Of a stretch of DNA of 42,955 nucleotides, positions 28,869-37,297 are shown piece after piece (the first letter of the stretch is position 1; the number at the start of each line of letters is the position of its first letter). The position numbers were made by a program, and so were the translations under genes. The notes below the pieces were generated by a model that was given only the letters and a program-made list of their open reading frames with translations, made no database searches and was not told the origin of the DNA. Source of the stretch: a virus; the IMG/VR virus record IMGVR_UViG_3300044644_001332, positions 1 through 42,955 of that record; one strand, written 5' to 3'.

Positions 28869-29267
28869 ATGTTTGAGATTGACAAGGGCGAAACCTACGA
28901 ATGGACGGTCACGCTCGGCGAGCCGTCCAACCGGACCAACAGGGCCGAATCTTTCGTGGGCCTGTTCAACCGCATTCCACAGCCACGGATCGACGAGATC
29001 AACGAGGCCATCCGACAACGGATGATTGCCAGCGCGGCCGGTGAGTCGGTCGAGGGGATGATCGATGACATGCGGCTGGCCGATGAGGTGTGGGCCGGAT
29101 GGACCAGCGGCATGAATCGAAACGGCCAACCGGTGGAGTTCACCGAAGGGCTGAAGCAGGAGCTCATCACCCGGGCAACGTTTGCCGCGAAGATCGTCGA
29201 AGCCTGGAATGAGTCCATCATCGGTGGGCGAAAAAAAACCTCGAGGACGCCGCAAGGCTTTTCCTGA
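28869..29267 (+). CDS. Tail assembly chaperone, short form (G-like), 132 aa
   Basis: Follows the tail tube gene and encodes an acidic helical protein (IDKGETYEWTVTLGEPSN...), the equivalent of lambda gpG. The ribosome meets CGA AAA AAA ACC near its end (29229-29240). Continuing in frame gives the 132-aa form; slipping back one base fuses it to the downstream frame. Chaperones of this kind bind the tape measure protein during tail assembly and are absent from the virion. Confidence 0.85.
   Translation: MFEIDKGETYEWTVTLGEPSNRTNRAESFVGLFNRIPQPRIDEINEAIRQRMIASAAGESVEGMIDDMRLADEVWAGWTSGMNRNGQPVEFTEGLKQELITRATFAAKIVEAWNESIIGGRKKTSRTPQGFS
29231..29238 (+). promoter_or_regulatory. Slippery site for -1 ribosomal frameshift
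   Basis: Eight A's give A AAA AAA in the zero frame, a classic slippery heptamer. The -1 frame then reads AAC CTC GAG and stays open to 29578, while the zero frame ends at 29267. The placement is that of the conserved G/GT frameshift. Confidence 0.85.
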
Positions 29268-29578
29268 AGAGTGGCGGCCCAACCCCTGGGGACGTTGAGC
29301 GGCTGGCAGAGCAGGCTGAGGGGCTGGGCATCGCCATGCCTGCCGAGCTGCTGGAGAAGCCCTCAGGGCCGTTCCTGGTGTGGCCCGAGAACTGGGATGT
29401 CGTGGTGATGTTCTGGCGACTGAGGAACCGCTGGAAGTTCGGGCCTAAAGGCCCGGTCGGGATCGACGCCGCCGCGATTGAGTGGCTCTTTAGCCTGTGC
29501 TCAGTGGCTGACCCGTTGGCGGCCTTAGACGATCTGGACATCATGCAAGACGCCTACCTGACGGAGCTTTACAGCTGA
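29237..29578 (+). CDS. Tail assembly chaperone, T part made by -1 frameshift
   Basis: This frame has no independent start near its beginning; it is read after the slip at 29231-29238, giving a fusion of about 236 aa (123 residues of the short form plus 113). The T part (KNLEDAARLFLKSGG...PFLVWPENWDVVVMFWRLRNRWKF...) has the Trp-rich pattern of such extensions. The ATG at 29336 could only give a truncated piece. The stop overlaps the tape measure start by one base. Confidence 0.85.
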   Translation, partial: NLEDAARLFLKSGGPTPGDVERLAEQAEGLGIAMPAELLEKPSGPFLVWPENWDVVVMFWRLRNRWKFGPKGPVGIDAAAIEWLFSLCSVADPLAALDDLDIMQDAYLTELYS

Positions 29579-31698
29579 TGGCCAACCTCGACGCGATCCT
29601 GAAGATCACGGCCAAAGGCGACGCGTCGGGTTTGGCTGGCCTGAACGCTGGAATCAAGGGGATTCAGAAGGCCGGCGAGCAGGCGAACAGCGCGCTGGGC
29701 GGCATGGGCAATATCCTGGGCGGCCTGACTGGTGGCGTGCTGGCACTGGGCGCGGGATTGTCTGCTGCTGGTCTGGCAGCGTTCGCCAAGGGCGCGATTG
29801 ATGCGGCCGACAACTTGCGCGACCTGTCGCAAAAGACAGGCGTGAGCGTGGAGAACCTGAGCCGATTCCAGCAGGCGGCAGAGAAGTCGGGGACGACCGT
29901 AGAGGGCGTCGGCAATGCCATGGTCAAGCTCAGCCGCGGCATGGCTGCAGCTGCCGAGACCGGCAAAGGCCCAGCGGCCGAGGCGCTGCAAACCCTAGGC
30001 ATCAGCGCAGTGGATGCCAGCGGCAAGCTCAGGGGCGTTGATCAGGTGATGCTTGAGGTGTCTGACCGATTCCAAGGGATACGAGATGGCGCCCGCCAAG
30101 CGGATCTGGCGGTGAAGCTGTTTGGCAAAGCCGGAGCCGACATGGTTCCGATGCTTAACGAAGGCCGCCAAGCCATCGAAGGACTGGCCGCCACGATGAG
30201 CACGGAGTTCGCCAACAAAGCCGACGCCTACAACGACAGCCTGGCCGCCACTCGGGCGGTGTTCGGCCAGATCGGCATGGCCATTGCCGACCAGCTACTG
30301 CCGTACTTGAGCAGCGCGGTGGACTGGATCTCAAGGGTCGGCATCGGCTTCCGAGATTACATCGTGGCCAACAAGGAGCCGATTCAGCAGACCATTGAGA
30401 CGATCGGCCGAGTGGGCGCAGCGCTGGCGCCGTGGGTGATGGGGCTTGGCGTTGTAGCCGGCGCCTACGCCGCCCTGACCGCTGCGATCAAAGGCGCGGC
30501 AATCGCCCAGGCCGTGCTCAAGGGTCTGATGGGCGATTGGAAAACGGTCATCCTCGCCGCCGGCATCGGCACCGCCGCCTACTTCGGATTGCAAAAGGCG
30601 CTGGAAGGCGCCAACAAAGAAGCCGCCGCCGCAGCCTTGGAAGCTCAAAAGCTGGCGGCTGAGATGGGCAACGCGGCCACCGCCGCTGGGGGAGTGGAGC
30701 CCCCCATTGACAACGCCAAGGCCAAGCAGGAAGCGTTCAAGGCTGCCGTGCAGCAGACCAACGCCGAGTATCAGCTGATGGCCGCCACGATTGACGCCAC
30801 TAGCCAGGCGATCCAGCGGCAGGGGCAGTTGAGAGATGCGGCGCTGAGTGCTGACATCGCAGTCAACAACGCCGCTAAATCTATCTTGGAGTACAAACTA
30901 AGCCAGGCAAGAACAGACGCTGACAAGATTCCCATCCTCCTGGAAATCAAGCAAATAGAAATGGAAAACGCCAGGCTTCAAAAAGAAGCGCTTGACGCGC
31001 AGATTATTCAGGAGACTGAGATTATTAACTTAAAGCGCCAGAAGGCATGGGAGGAGCTGCGCAGTGCTCAAAGAACATTAGACACAGCAAACGCCATGGG
31101 AGAGCAAACCGCTAGGCTCCAAGAACAAGTAAGGCTGATGCAAGTAGCGGCCAATTCGGCAGACACTGAATACAGGATTCAGCAAAAGATCGCAGCGGAG
31201 AAAGCCCGTGGCAACCAAGCTACCTACAGCGCCCAGCAGCAGATCATCGGAATGGGGATCAATCAGATCCAGAACCAGGGCGCCAACGCAAGGCCAACCG
31301 GCCGGACTTTCAACGGACGCCCCACCTACATGGAAAACGGGCGCGAGATGGGGGCATTCACCACCAATGGAGTCGTGCAGTACAAGCCGATTTCGTTTGC
31401 CGGCGGCGGCTACACCGGCAACGCCCCCAGGTCCGGCGGACTCGATGGCCGCGGCGGCTTCTGGGCGATGGTGCACCCCCGCGAGACGATCATCGATCAC
31501 ACCCGGGCCGCGGCCGGTGGGGGCGGTGTGCCCACCGGCATCACGATCCCGATCCAAACCGGCCCGGTCTACCAGCTGCCCGATGGCACCGACACGGTGA
31601 GCATGGCCGATTTCCAGTCCGGCATGCAAACCCTGGCCGATGGGATCCTAGGGGCGCTGCGCACACCTGGCGGGCGCATCGCGATGAGGGGCTCCTGA
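29578..31698 (+). CDS. Tape measure protein, 706 aa
   Basis: Long helical protein that sets tail length. Hydrophobic segments at about residues 43-80 (ILGGLTGGVLALGAGLSAAGLAAF) and 285-345 (APWVMGLGVVAGAYAALTAAIKGAAIAQAVLKGLMGDWKTVILAAGIGTAAYFGL) are typical membrane-insertion parts. Coiled-coil stretches lie at 385-545 and a Gly-rich C-terminus follows. The TMP motif SQKTGVSVENLSRFQQAAEKSG is visible near residue 85. At 0.15 nm per residue a tail of about 105 nm is expected. Residues about 430-540 are encoded by AT-richer DNA. Confidence 0.92.
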   Translation: MANLDAILKITAKGDASGLAGLNAGIKGIQKAGEQANSALGGMGNILGGLTGGVLALGAGLSAAGLAAFAKGAIDAADNLRDLSQKTGVSVENLSRFQQAAEKSGTTVEGVGNAMVKLSRGMAAAAETGKGPAAEALQTLGISAVDASGKLRGVDQVMLEVSDRFQGIRDGARQADLAVKLFGKAGADMVPMLNEGRQAIEGLAATMSTEFANKADAYNDSLAATRAVFGQIGMAIADQLLPYLSSAVDWISRVGIGFRDYIVANKEPIQQTIETIGRVGAALAPWVMGLGVVAGAYAALTAAIKGAAIAQAVLKGLMGDWKTVILAAGIGTAAYFGLQKALEGANKEAAAAALEAQKLAAEMGNAATAAGGVEPPIDNAKAKQEAFKAAVQQTNAEYQLMAATIDATSQAIQRQGQLRDAALSADIAVNNAAKSILEYKLSQARTDADKIPILLEIKQIEMENARLQKEALDAQIIQETEIINLKRQKAWEELRSAQRTLDTANAMGEQTARLQEQVRLMQVAANSADTEYRIQQKIAAEKARGNQATYSAQQQIIGMGINQIQNQGANARPTGRTFNGRPTYMENGREMGAFTTNGVVQYKPISFAGGGYTGNAPRSGGLDGRGGFWAMVHPRETIIDHTRAAAGGGGVPTGITIPIQTGPVYQLPDGTDTVSMADFQSGMQTLADGILGALRTPGGRIAMRGS

Positions 31699-32159
31699 TG
31701 GCCAGGGCACAGGTGGCACTGATCGAGCTGGGCGATGGGGCCGGGACGATGTTCGCTCGCTGGCAGACCCAGTGGATGAACCAAATCATCACCTTCGGCG
31801 GGGTGCAGTGGGCCTACCGGCAGCTCAGCTGGTCAGGACTGGTGAGCGGTCAGGGCCAGGGTGAGCAGGCCACCATCACCGTGCCGGCCACCAGGGAAAA
31901 CCACGACCTACTCGAGCGGGCGCTGGCCGAACGCTGGCTGTGCTGGATCACGGTCCTGGATTTTGACGAGGTGGCCGGAGACGTTGGGATCCCGGCCGCT
32001 TTCATCGTGGCCGCGGCGACGGTCGGCGAGGCGATCGGCGGCAGCGGCACACTGACCAGCCGCACCATTCAACTCGGCTCGGCCCTGTCGCCGATCGGCG
32101 CGCAGTTCCCGCCGCGCTCGGCTACCACCGAGTTGATCGGGGTGCCCTGCCGGCTATGA
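31698..32159 (+). CDS. Minor tail tip protein, 153 aa
   Basis: Between tape measure and J-like hub, the position of tail tip baseplate-hub proteins. Beta-rich sequence with GGVQWAYRQLSWSGLVSG and a strand pattern ITVPATRENHDLLERALAERWLCWITVLDFDE. It probably nucleates the tip; assignment to a named family is not possible by eye. The stop overlaps the next start by 4 bases (ATGA). Confidence 0.6.
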   Translation: MARAQVALIELGDGAGTMFARWQTQWMNQIITFGGVQWAYRQLSWSGLVSGQGQGEQATITVPATRENHDLLERALAERWLCWITVLDFDEVAGDVGIPAAFIVAAATVGEAIGGSGTLTSRTIQLGSALSPIGAQFPPRSATTELIGVPCRL

Positions 32160-34366
32160 CCGACACCGTTCGCTACGCGCTTCAAACCTTCAACCCTGAC
32201 GGCAGCCGCCGGTATGCAGTAGGCAGCGGTCGCAGTTCCGGGTCAATTACATCTGCCGGAGACGGCAGCTACAAGGGGCCAGCATTTTCAATCGGAGTGC
32301 CATCCGGCAGCAGGGCCCTGTCGTTTGCGCTCCCTGCCACCGGCCAGCTGCCGCCACCGGCCAAGTCCGCTGCCGCCGCCGGCAACTCACCGCTCCGGGT
32401 GCCGCAGCGGGCCATGGTGATAGGTGAGCCGATCCCAGTTGTGTTCGGTCGGCGGCGCGGAACCGTGGGCGGTGTGCTGGTGTTCCCGCCAGCGACTGAA
32501 GCCCGGTTCGAAAACACCAACAGCACCGTCACCAGCCGCTATCACATGGTGCTGGGCGAAGGCCAGATCGGTTCCGTGCAGGTGCGCGATGCCAGGAATG
32601 GTGAGAGCCGGATCGGCAGCTTCAGCCAGAACTACGGCAAACGGGCTGGCAACTGGACGCCCGGCAACTTCGCCACAAGCCACGGCGGAGTGACGCCGAT
32701 TTTCCCCCACTACACCGGCGGCGGCGGCAACTACAGCGGTATCAGTACCATCGAAGCTGGGGCCACATTCCACCATGATTCCGACGAGTGGAAGACCGCC
32801 TGGAACTTCTTTGTCCGCGAGGGCATGACGATCGAGCGGGGCCGCCTGGCGGATGGTGTAGCCGGCGCCTCTGACAACATCGCCGACCTGGTGCTGTGGG
32901 CATGGCAGCGCAGCTCCAGGGTGCCGCTGGCGATGATCGACATGGACTCCATGGTTGCCGCGGCCAAGTTTGTGGAGGCCAACGGTCTGTGGTGCAACGG
33001 GCTATTCGAGGATTCGGCCAACCTGGGCGATTTCGTGATCAGGATCCTGCCCTTCTTCCTGCTGCGGGAAACGAGGGTAGGAGGCAAGTATGGGCTGAGG
33101 CCGTTGCTACCGGCTAACGCGGACGGCAGCATCATCACCGATCCGATCGAGCCCCGCTGGCTGCTGGATGAGCGGATCATCAAGCCCGATTCGTTCCAGC
33201 GCACCAACGTCGAAGCGAGCGTCAGGCGAGCCCCGATCCTGAATGTGCTCTGGCGCCAGCAGGCAGATGAGACTGACATCGCGGTGCCTCGCACCTTGCC
33301 GATCGGAACGAGCAACGGGACGGACAAGCCGGAGCAGCGCGACCTCTCGCAGTTCTGCACCAGCGAGCTGCACGCCTCTAGGGCCGGCAGCTACGAATAT
33401 GCGCGGCGGGTGCTGACTGGGCATACAGCAACAGTGAAGCTTCGGACTGGCAGCCAAACCGGCCGGATCAAAGAGGGCGACGTGGTGCAGGTCTACCTGA
33501 GAGTCGAAGCCGATGGAGATGCGCCATGGTTTTACAATTACTACTACCAGGTCGAATCAGTCGGGCTCGACTTCACTGGAGAAGAGACGTTATCCCTTAC
33601 CCATTTCCCGGTAGATGCAGATGGCCGCAGCTTGCTGGCGGATGCTGTCGTCCGGGCGCCCGTAACTGGCATCATCCTCCCCAGCCAGCGGACCGGCCCC
33701 AGTGGTGACGTGGCCGGCCGCGACACAGACACCAGCGTGCCGGGCAGCCTTACTGGTGGGACCCCGCTCAGCCCTCCAGGCCAGCCCGGCTTGCCGCCGT
33801 TCACTCCACCTGAACAGCCGCCAGAGCCGCCAGCGCCTCCGGCGCCTGGGGATCCTGTCATCCCTGGCCGGCCTGTGCCGCCGCCGGCTGTGCCTAGGGG
33901 TTCGGAACAGGATGAGCAAACAAAGGTCTACTTTGTCGAAGGAACAACCTACACCGGGTTTAATACTCATTCAGGGTTCTGGTCGCTGGCTTATACCAAA
34001 CCAAAGCTAGAAAGCATTCAAAAGGCAAACACGGGAGCGGATGTAGTTCAGCCTTTGGTGTGGGGTGGTCAAATTCAAGAGGTAGGTATTGACCCGCAAA
34101 GAGTTACGCTTTCTTTTGAAACTGCGCTCGGCTCTTATTCAATTACTGCACATTATGCCTCTGGCAATGTTACTGTAACAAGTAGTCCTCCTGTGACCGT
34201 GGGGCTAATTTTTGGCAGGCATCAGCAATACAACAGTCCAATCTATGGCGGGCAGTTGTTGTGGGACAACGTTTACACGGCGACCGTGACTGAAGTGGGC
34301 ACAGTTGACGGCAATGGTCTTATCAGCTTCTACGCAGTTGCCAAGCCGGTCTATAGTTGGGGTTAA
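32156..34366 (+). CDS. Tail hub / host-specificity protein (J-like), 736 aa
   Basis: Central tail tip protein. Residues 80-480 contain the gpJ-type hub pattern (VIGEPIPVVFGRRRGTVGGVLVFPP, LGEGQIGSVQVRDARNG, LVLWAWQRSSRVPLAMIDMDSM, FCTSELHASRAGSYEYARRVLTG). A Pro-rich linker (about 540-580, LSPPGQPGLPPFTPPEQPPE...) is followed by a C-terminal module of about 150 residues whose DNA is distinctly AT-rich (about 33930-34360). Host receptor recognition is likely located there. Confidence 0.85.
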   Translation: MTDTVRYALQTFNPDGSRRYAVGSGRSSGSITSAGDGSYKGPAFSIGVPSGSRALSFALPATGQLPPPAKSAAAAGNSPLRVPQRAMVIGEPIPVVFGRRRGTVGGVLVFPPATEARFENTNSTVTSRYHMVLGEGQIGSVQVRDARNGESRIGSFSQNYGKRAGNWTPGNFATSHGGVTPIFPHYTGGGGNYSGISTIEAGATFHHDSDEWKTAWNFFVREGMTIERGRLADGVAGASDNIADLVLWAWQRSSRVPLAMIDMDSMVAAAKFVEANGLWCNGLFEDSANLGDFVIRILPFFLLRETRVGGKYGLRPLLPANADGSIITDPIEPRWLLDERIIKPDSFQRTNVEASVRRAPILNVLWRQQADETDIAVPRTLPIGTSNGTDKPEQRDLSQFCTSELHASRAGSYEYARRVLTGHTATVKLRTGSQTGRIKEGDVVQVYLRVEADGDAPWFYNYYYQVESVGLDFTGEETLSLTHFPVDADGRSLLADAVVRAPVTGIILPSQRTGPSGDVAGRDTDTSVPGSLTGGTPLSPPGQPGLPPFTPPEQPPEPPAPPAPGDPVIPGRPVPPPAVPRGSEQDEQTKVYFVEGTTYTGFNTHSGFWSLAYTKPKLESIQKANTGADVVQPLVWGGQIQEVGIDPQRVTLSFETALGSYSITAHYASGNVTVTSSPPVTVGLIFGRHQQYNSPIYGGQLLWDNVYTATVTEVGTVDGNGLISFYAVAKPVYSWG

Positions 34367-35739
34367 TGGCTGACTTTCCTGCCCTGATCCCAAGCCAGGC
34401 GCCGATCACCCCCGGCAACTGGCCCATGGCTGGCCATCAATCGATGGACGGGAAGCGCGGCAACGTCCGCACCGGTTCGCTGGAGATCGGCCGAACGTGG
34501 ACGCCAATCTTCGAGAACATCACCGAAGCCGACTACCTGACGATTCTGGCCCACTACCGGGCGCACCGGCTGCAGTTCGATCGGTTCGTCTTCACCGTCA
34601 CCACCCTGGCCGCTGCGCTCACGCCAACCGGCTACGCCTGGCGCTGGGCTGAGTCGCCCCAGGTGGTGGACCGTCATGCCGATGTGTTCGTGATCCGCTG
34701 CGCCTTCTCCTGCGTGCCCCGGCCGCTGGCATCGATGCGTGGGGGGCAGTGGAGATCGGCCGCATCTACGTTCACCCGTGGTGCGTTCGCTGGTGTGTTC
34801 GGCGCTTTCGAGACAGGTGGCCGGTGGGGCTCGGCCGCATCTACGTTCACCCGCGGTGCGTTCTCCGGGGGGCTGGGTGTGTTCGAGCTGGGGGGGCAGT
34901 GGGGTTCAGCGCAGACCACGTTCACCAGGGGGGCGTTCGCTGGTACCAGTGGCATCTTTGAGTCTGGCGCCCAGTGGGTATCAGCAGCAACGACGTTCGT
35001 TCGCGGGCGGATTGCCGGGGCGTCGGTGTTTGAGGCTGGGGCGCAGTGGGCGTCAGAGGCGACGACGTTCACCAGGGGGGCGTTCGATGGCGACTACTGG
35101 GATCCGTCCATGCTTTCGCCGGTGTTCTGGCTCGACTTCGCCGACACCTCTACGATCACCACTTCAAGCGGATCAATCACGCAGATCAACGACAAGGGCA
35201 GTAACGGGTACCACGCCACCTCAAGCTCTGGTAGCAGGCCAACCCAAGGAACCGTCAATGGCAACAACTGCATGGTCACTACGGCCAGCCAGTATGTTCA
35301 AACATCAGCATCAGTAGTCCCGCAATGTTTTATTATTGTGGTTCAGTTTACTGAACTTACAGGAGAGCAATTTATTGTAGGCAGCGGAGCCTACTATCCA
35401 TTTCACTGCCCGATACCTGGCGACAACGGATACAACGCAAACGACCACAAGCTAGTCGGCTTGCTTGCTGACAACAACGTCAAAAACGGCTCTGCATGGC
35501 AGAATGGTGTATCTACGGCGCCACTGTCTTTGACGCGCAGCCTAAGTCCAACCTGTTACGTTTTTAACCTTACGGGTGGCGTCTTTATCAATCAATTCTC
35601 AGCTGATAGAGGTAATTACTACAGAAACGCCGGCATTGTCGGCAAGACCTGCGAGATCATCGCACTGTCATCCAACATCTCAAGCACCGACCGGGCAAAG
35701 CTCGATGCCTACGTCGCCTCGAAGTGGGGCGCTTCCTAA
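34366..35739 (+). CDS. Tail tip adhesin with 25-aa repeats and lectin domain, 457 aa
   Basis: Start at MADFPALIPSQAP, where ATG overlaps the preceding TAA (TAATG). The N-terminal 120 residues are a tail-attachment domain. Residues about 126-242 hold five copies of a 25-aa repeat with consensus G-G/A-QW-SA-TTFTRGAFAG...FE, probably a beta-stack spacer. The C-terminal 210 residues (PVFWLDFADTSTITTS...INDKGSNGYHAT...SDRAKLDAYVASKWG-type ending) resemble a concanavalin-like lectin domain. The coding DNA becomes AT-rich from about 35290. Likely receptor-binding adhesin. Confidence 0.75.
   Translation: MADFPALIPSQAPITPGNWPMAGHQSMDGKRGNVRTGSLEIGRTWTPIFENITEADYLTILAHYRAHRLQFDRFVFTVTTLAAALTPTGYAWRWAESPQVVDRHADVFVIRCAFSCVPRPLASMRGGQWRSAASTFTRGAFAGVFGAFETGGRWGSAASTFTRGAFSGGLGVFELGGQWGSAQTTFTRGAFAGTSGIFESGAQWVSAATTFVRGRIAGASVFEAGAQWASEATTFTRGAFDGDYWDPSMLSPVFWLDFADTSTITTSSGSITQINDKGSNGYHATSSSGSRPTQGTVNGNNCMVTTASQYVQTSASVVPQCFIIVVQFTELTGEQFIVGSGAYYPFHCPIPGDNGYNANDHKLVGLLADNNVKNGSAWQNGVSTAPLSLTRSLSPTCYVFNLTGGVFINQFSADRGNYYRNAGIVGKTCEIIALSSNISSTDRAKLDAYVASKWGAS
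34741..35090 (+). repeat. 75-bp coding tandem repeats
   Basis: Five tandem units. The first two are nearly identical over TCGGCCGCATCTACGTTCAC (34756 and 34831, period 75 bp); the later ones are diverged at the nucleotide level but conserved as protein. Confidence 0.85.
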
Positions 35740-35764
35740 CCTGAACCAAGAACAGACCCCCCCC

Positions 35765-36193
35765 ATGGCTAGCCTCGTCTTCAACAGCTACCTAGGCGAC
35801 GTGTTCGCCGGGAACTGCAACACCAGCCACACCTACAAAATGACCCTGCACACCTCGGCATACACCGAGGACAGGGCCGCTCATTCCAGGTTCAGTTCGG
35901 TGACGAACGAGCTGGCGACCGGCAACGGCTACACCCAGGGCGGCGCCACCGTGACGCTCAGCTATGCCGTCAACAACACCACCAACATCAGCACCGTCAC
36001 AATCGGCGCCGCCAACTGGCCCAGCTCCACCCTCACGGTGCGCAAGGCGGTGATCCGGCGGGCCAGGGGTGGAGCCGCCAGCGCTGACGAGCTGGTGGCC
36101 GTGCTGGACCACACCACCGACGTGAGCAGCAGCGGCACCACCTTCAACATCGCGGCCAGTACCTGGACGATCCCGCTGCCCGCGCCCAACTGA
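35765..36193 (+). CDS. Phage virion-associated beta protein, 142 aa
   Basis: Start at MASLVFNSYLGDVFAGN. The pattern (short start, MTLHTSAYTEDRAAH..., VTNELATGNGYTQGGATVTLSYA..., and a late AVIRRA...LVAVLDHTTDVSSSGTTFNI) matches a small all-beta protein recurrent in phages, in which T-x-AYT, GTGYTAGG and DVSS motifs occur. Exact role unknown, perhaps a tail or capsid accessory protein. Coupled to the next gene by TGATG. Confidence 0.7.
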   Translation: MASLVFNSYLGDVFAGNCNTSHTYKMTLHTSAYTEDRAAHSRFSSVTNELATGNGYTQGGATVTLSYAVNNTTNISTVTIGAANWPSSTLTVRKAVIRRARGGAASADELVAVLDHTTDVSSSGTTFNIAASTWTIPLPAPN

Positions 36194-36561
36194 TGGCCAC
36201 CTTCCCCGCCATCGAACCGCTGGGGCGGGAGTACGGCCTGGGCGATCTGGTGGTGTCTGTCGTGGCGGCGCAGAACGGTGACTCGACCCCGTTCGCTCAT
36301 TCATCCGTGCCGCACGCCATCCCGATCAGCTTGCAATTCCCCGCGCTGACCCTGAGCGAGGTGCAGCAGATCCGCGACCACCACGCCGGGCAGCGGGGCC
36401 AGGTGCGGGAGTTTGCCCTTCCGCCAGAGCTGTGGCGGATGCACTCCAACCTCTACGACGTGTGGCCATCGGGGACCCTGTTCACCTACGCCGGCCCGCC
36501 CGCCGAGACCCCTCGATCCGGCGGGCTGTTCGATGTTTCCGTTCCCCTCTTGAGCATCTGA
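36193..36561 (+). CDS. Minor tail protein, 122 aa
   Basis: Beta-rich protein (MATFPAIEPLGREYGLGDL...FPALTLSEVQQIRDHHAGQRGQVREFALPPELWRM). The pattern of a strand, then L-T-L-SE-x-x-x-I-x-D-H and FxLP, is like minor tail (gpM-type) tip proteins. It lies 5' of the lysin and shares the compact spacing of the tail cluster. Moderate certainty. Confidence 0.6.
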   Translation: MATFPAIEPLGREYGLGDLVVSVVAAQNGDSTPFAHSSVPHAIPISLQFPALTLSEVQQIRDHHAGQRGQVREFALPPELWRMHSNLYDVWPSGTLFTYAGPPAETPRSGGLFDVSVPLLSI

Positions 36562-36565
36562 CCCC

Positions 36566-37297
36566 ATGACCTCCCCCACCCTTGCCTCAGTCCGCGCTGC
36601 CGTGCAGGAAGCCGTCAAGCGCGGCGAGCTGCTGCCCCACCAGCTGGCTGCATTCTCGGCCCTGGACGCTTCCCTGACGCCCACGCAGCGCGAGTCCTTC
36701 ACCGCCGACTGGCGGGCTAAGGGCAGCCCGGCCGCGGCGGTGCCTGCTCCAGCGGTCAGGCCCACCAACCCGCTCACGGGCTTTCCCTACTTCAGCCAGC
36801 TCGACAACCAGGGAGGGCAGGGCTACAGGGAATGTCAGAGCTCATCGATCGCCATGTGCCTGGCCTACCTCGGCGCCGGGGGCATTGAGACCGACGATCA
36901 ATACCTGAAGGTGGTGCGGCGCCACGGCGACACCACCAGCCAGGCGGCCCACCAAGGGGCGCTGCGTGAGCTGGGCGTAAAGGCCCGATTCGTGCAGTCC
37001 TGCTCAGCCGCTCAGCTACAGGCCGAGCTGCGCAGCGGTCTCCCGGCCGCGCTGGGCTATTACCACCGTGGCCCCGTGGGGGCGCCCAGTGGTGGCGGGC
37101 ATTGGCTCAGTGTCTATGGCTTCGATGCGCACAGCTGGATCGTGAACGATCCATACGGTTCCTGCGACCTGGTGCGCGGTGGTTTCACGGCAGAGGGCGG
37201 CACCAGCGGCCGGGCGCAGCGCTACAGCTACCGCAACTTCAACCCGCGCTGGACGGCCGAAGGTCCTAAGTCCGGCTGGGCCTGGTTGTTTTCATGA
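36566..37297 (+). CDS. C39-family peptidase, likely endolysin, 243 aa
   Basis: Cysteine peptidase domain in residues 65-240 with the triad C90 (YRECQSSSIAMCL), H179 (GGGHWLSVYGF) and D195 (VNDPYG), as in the peptidase C39-like family (PF13529). The N-terminal 55 residues are helical and could be a cell-wall-binding or regulatory region. No signal peptide. Located after the tail genes, it is the only lysis-enzyme candidate, so it probably cleaves peptide bonds in peptidoglycan; a virion-associated role is also possible. Confidence 0.75.
   Translation: MTSPTLASVRAAVQEAVKRGELLPHQLAAFSALDASLTPTQRESFTADWRAKGSPAAAVPAPAVRPTNPLTGFPYFSQLDNQGGQGYRECQSSSIAMCLAYLGAGGIETDDQYLKVVRRHGDTTSQAAHQGALRELGVKARFVQSCSAAQLQAELRSGLPAALGYYHRGPVGAPSGGGHWLSVYGFDAHSWIVNDPYGSCDLVRGGFTAEGGTSGRAQRYSYRNFNPRWTAEGPKSGWAWLFS

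Noticed and set aside
29227-29240. Sequencing error creating a broken chaperone gene
   Set aside because: The poly-A run is exactly where siphoviruses use programmed frameshifting, and both frames are intact around it.
28185-29282. 365-aa minus-strand frame opposite the tail tube and chaperone genes
   Set aside because: Fully antisense to well-supported tail genes and to the frameshift site; a mirror of codon bias.
34741-35090. Diversity-generating retroelement variable region
   Set aside because: The repeats are in a tail adhesin but there is no reverse transcriptase gene or template repeat with adenine-specific changes.
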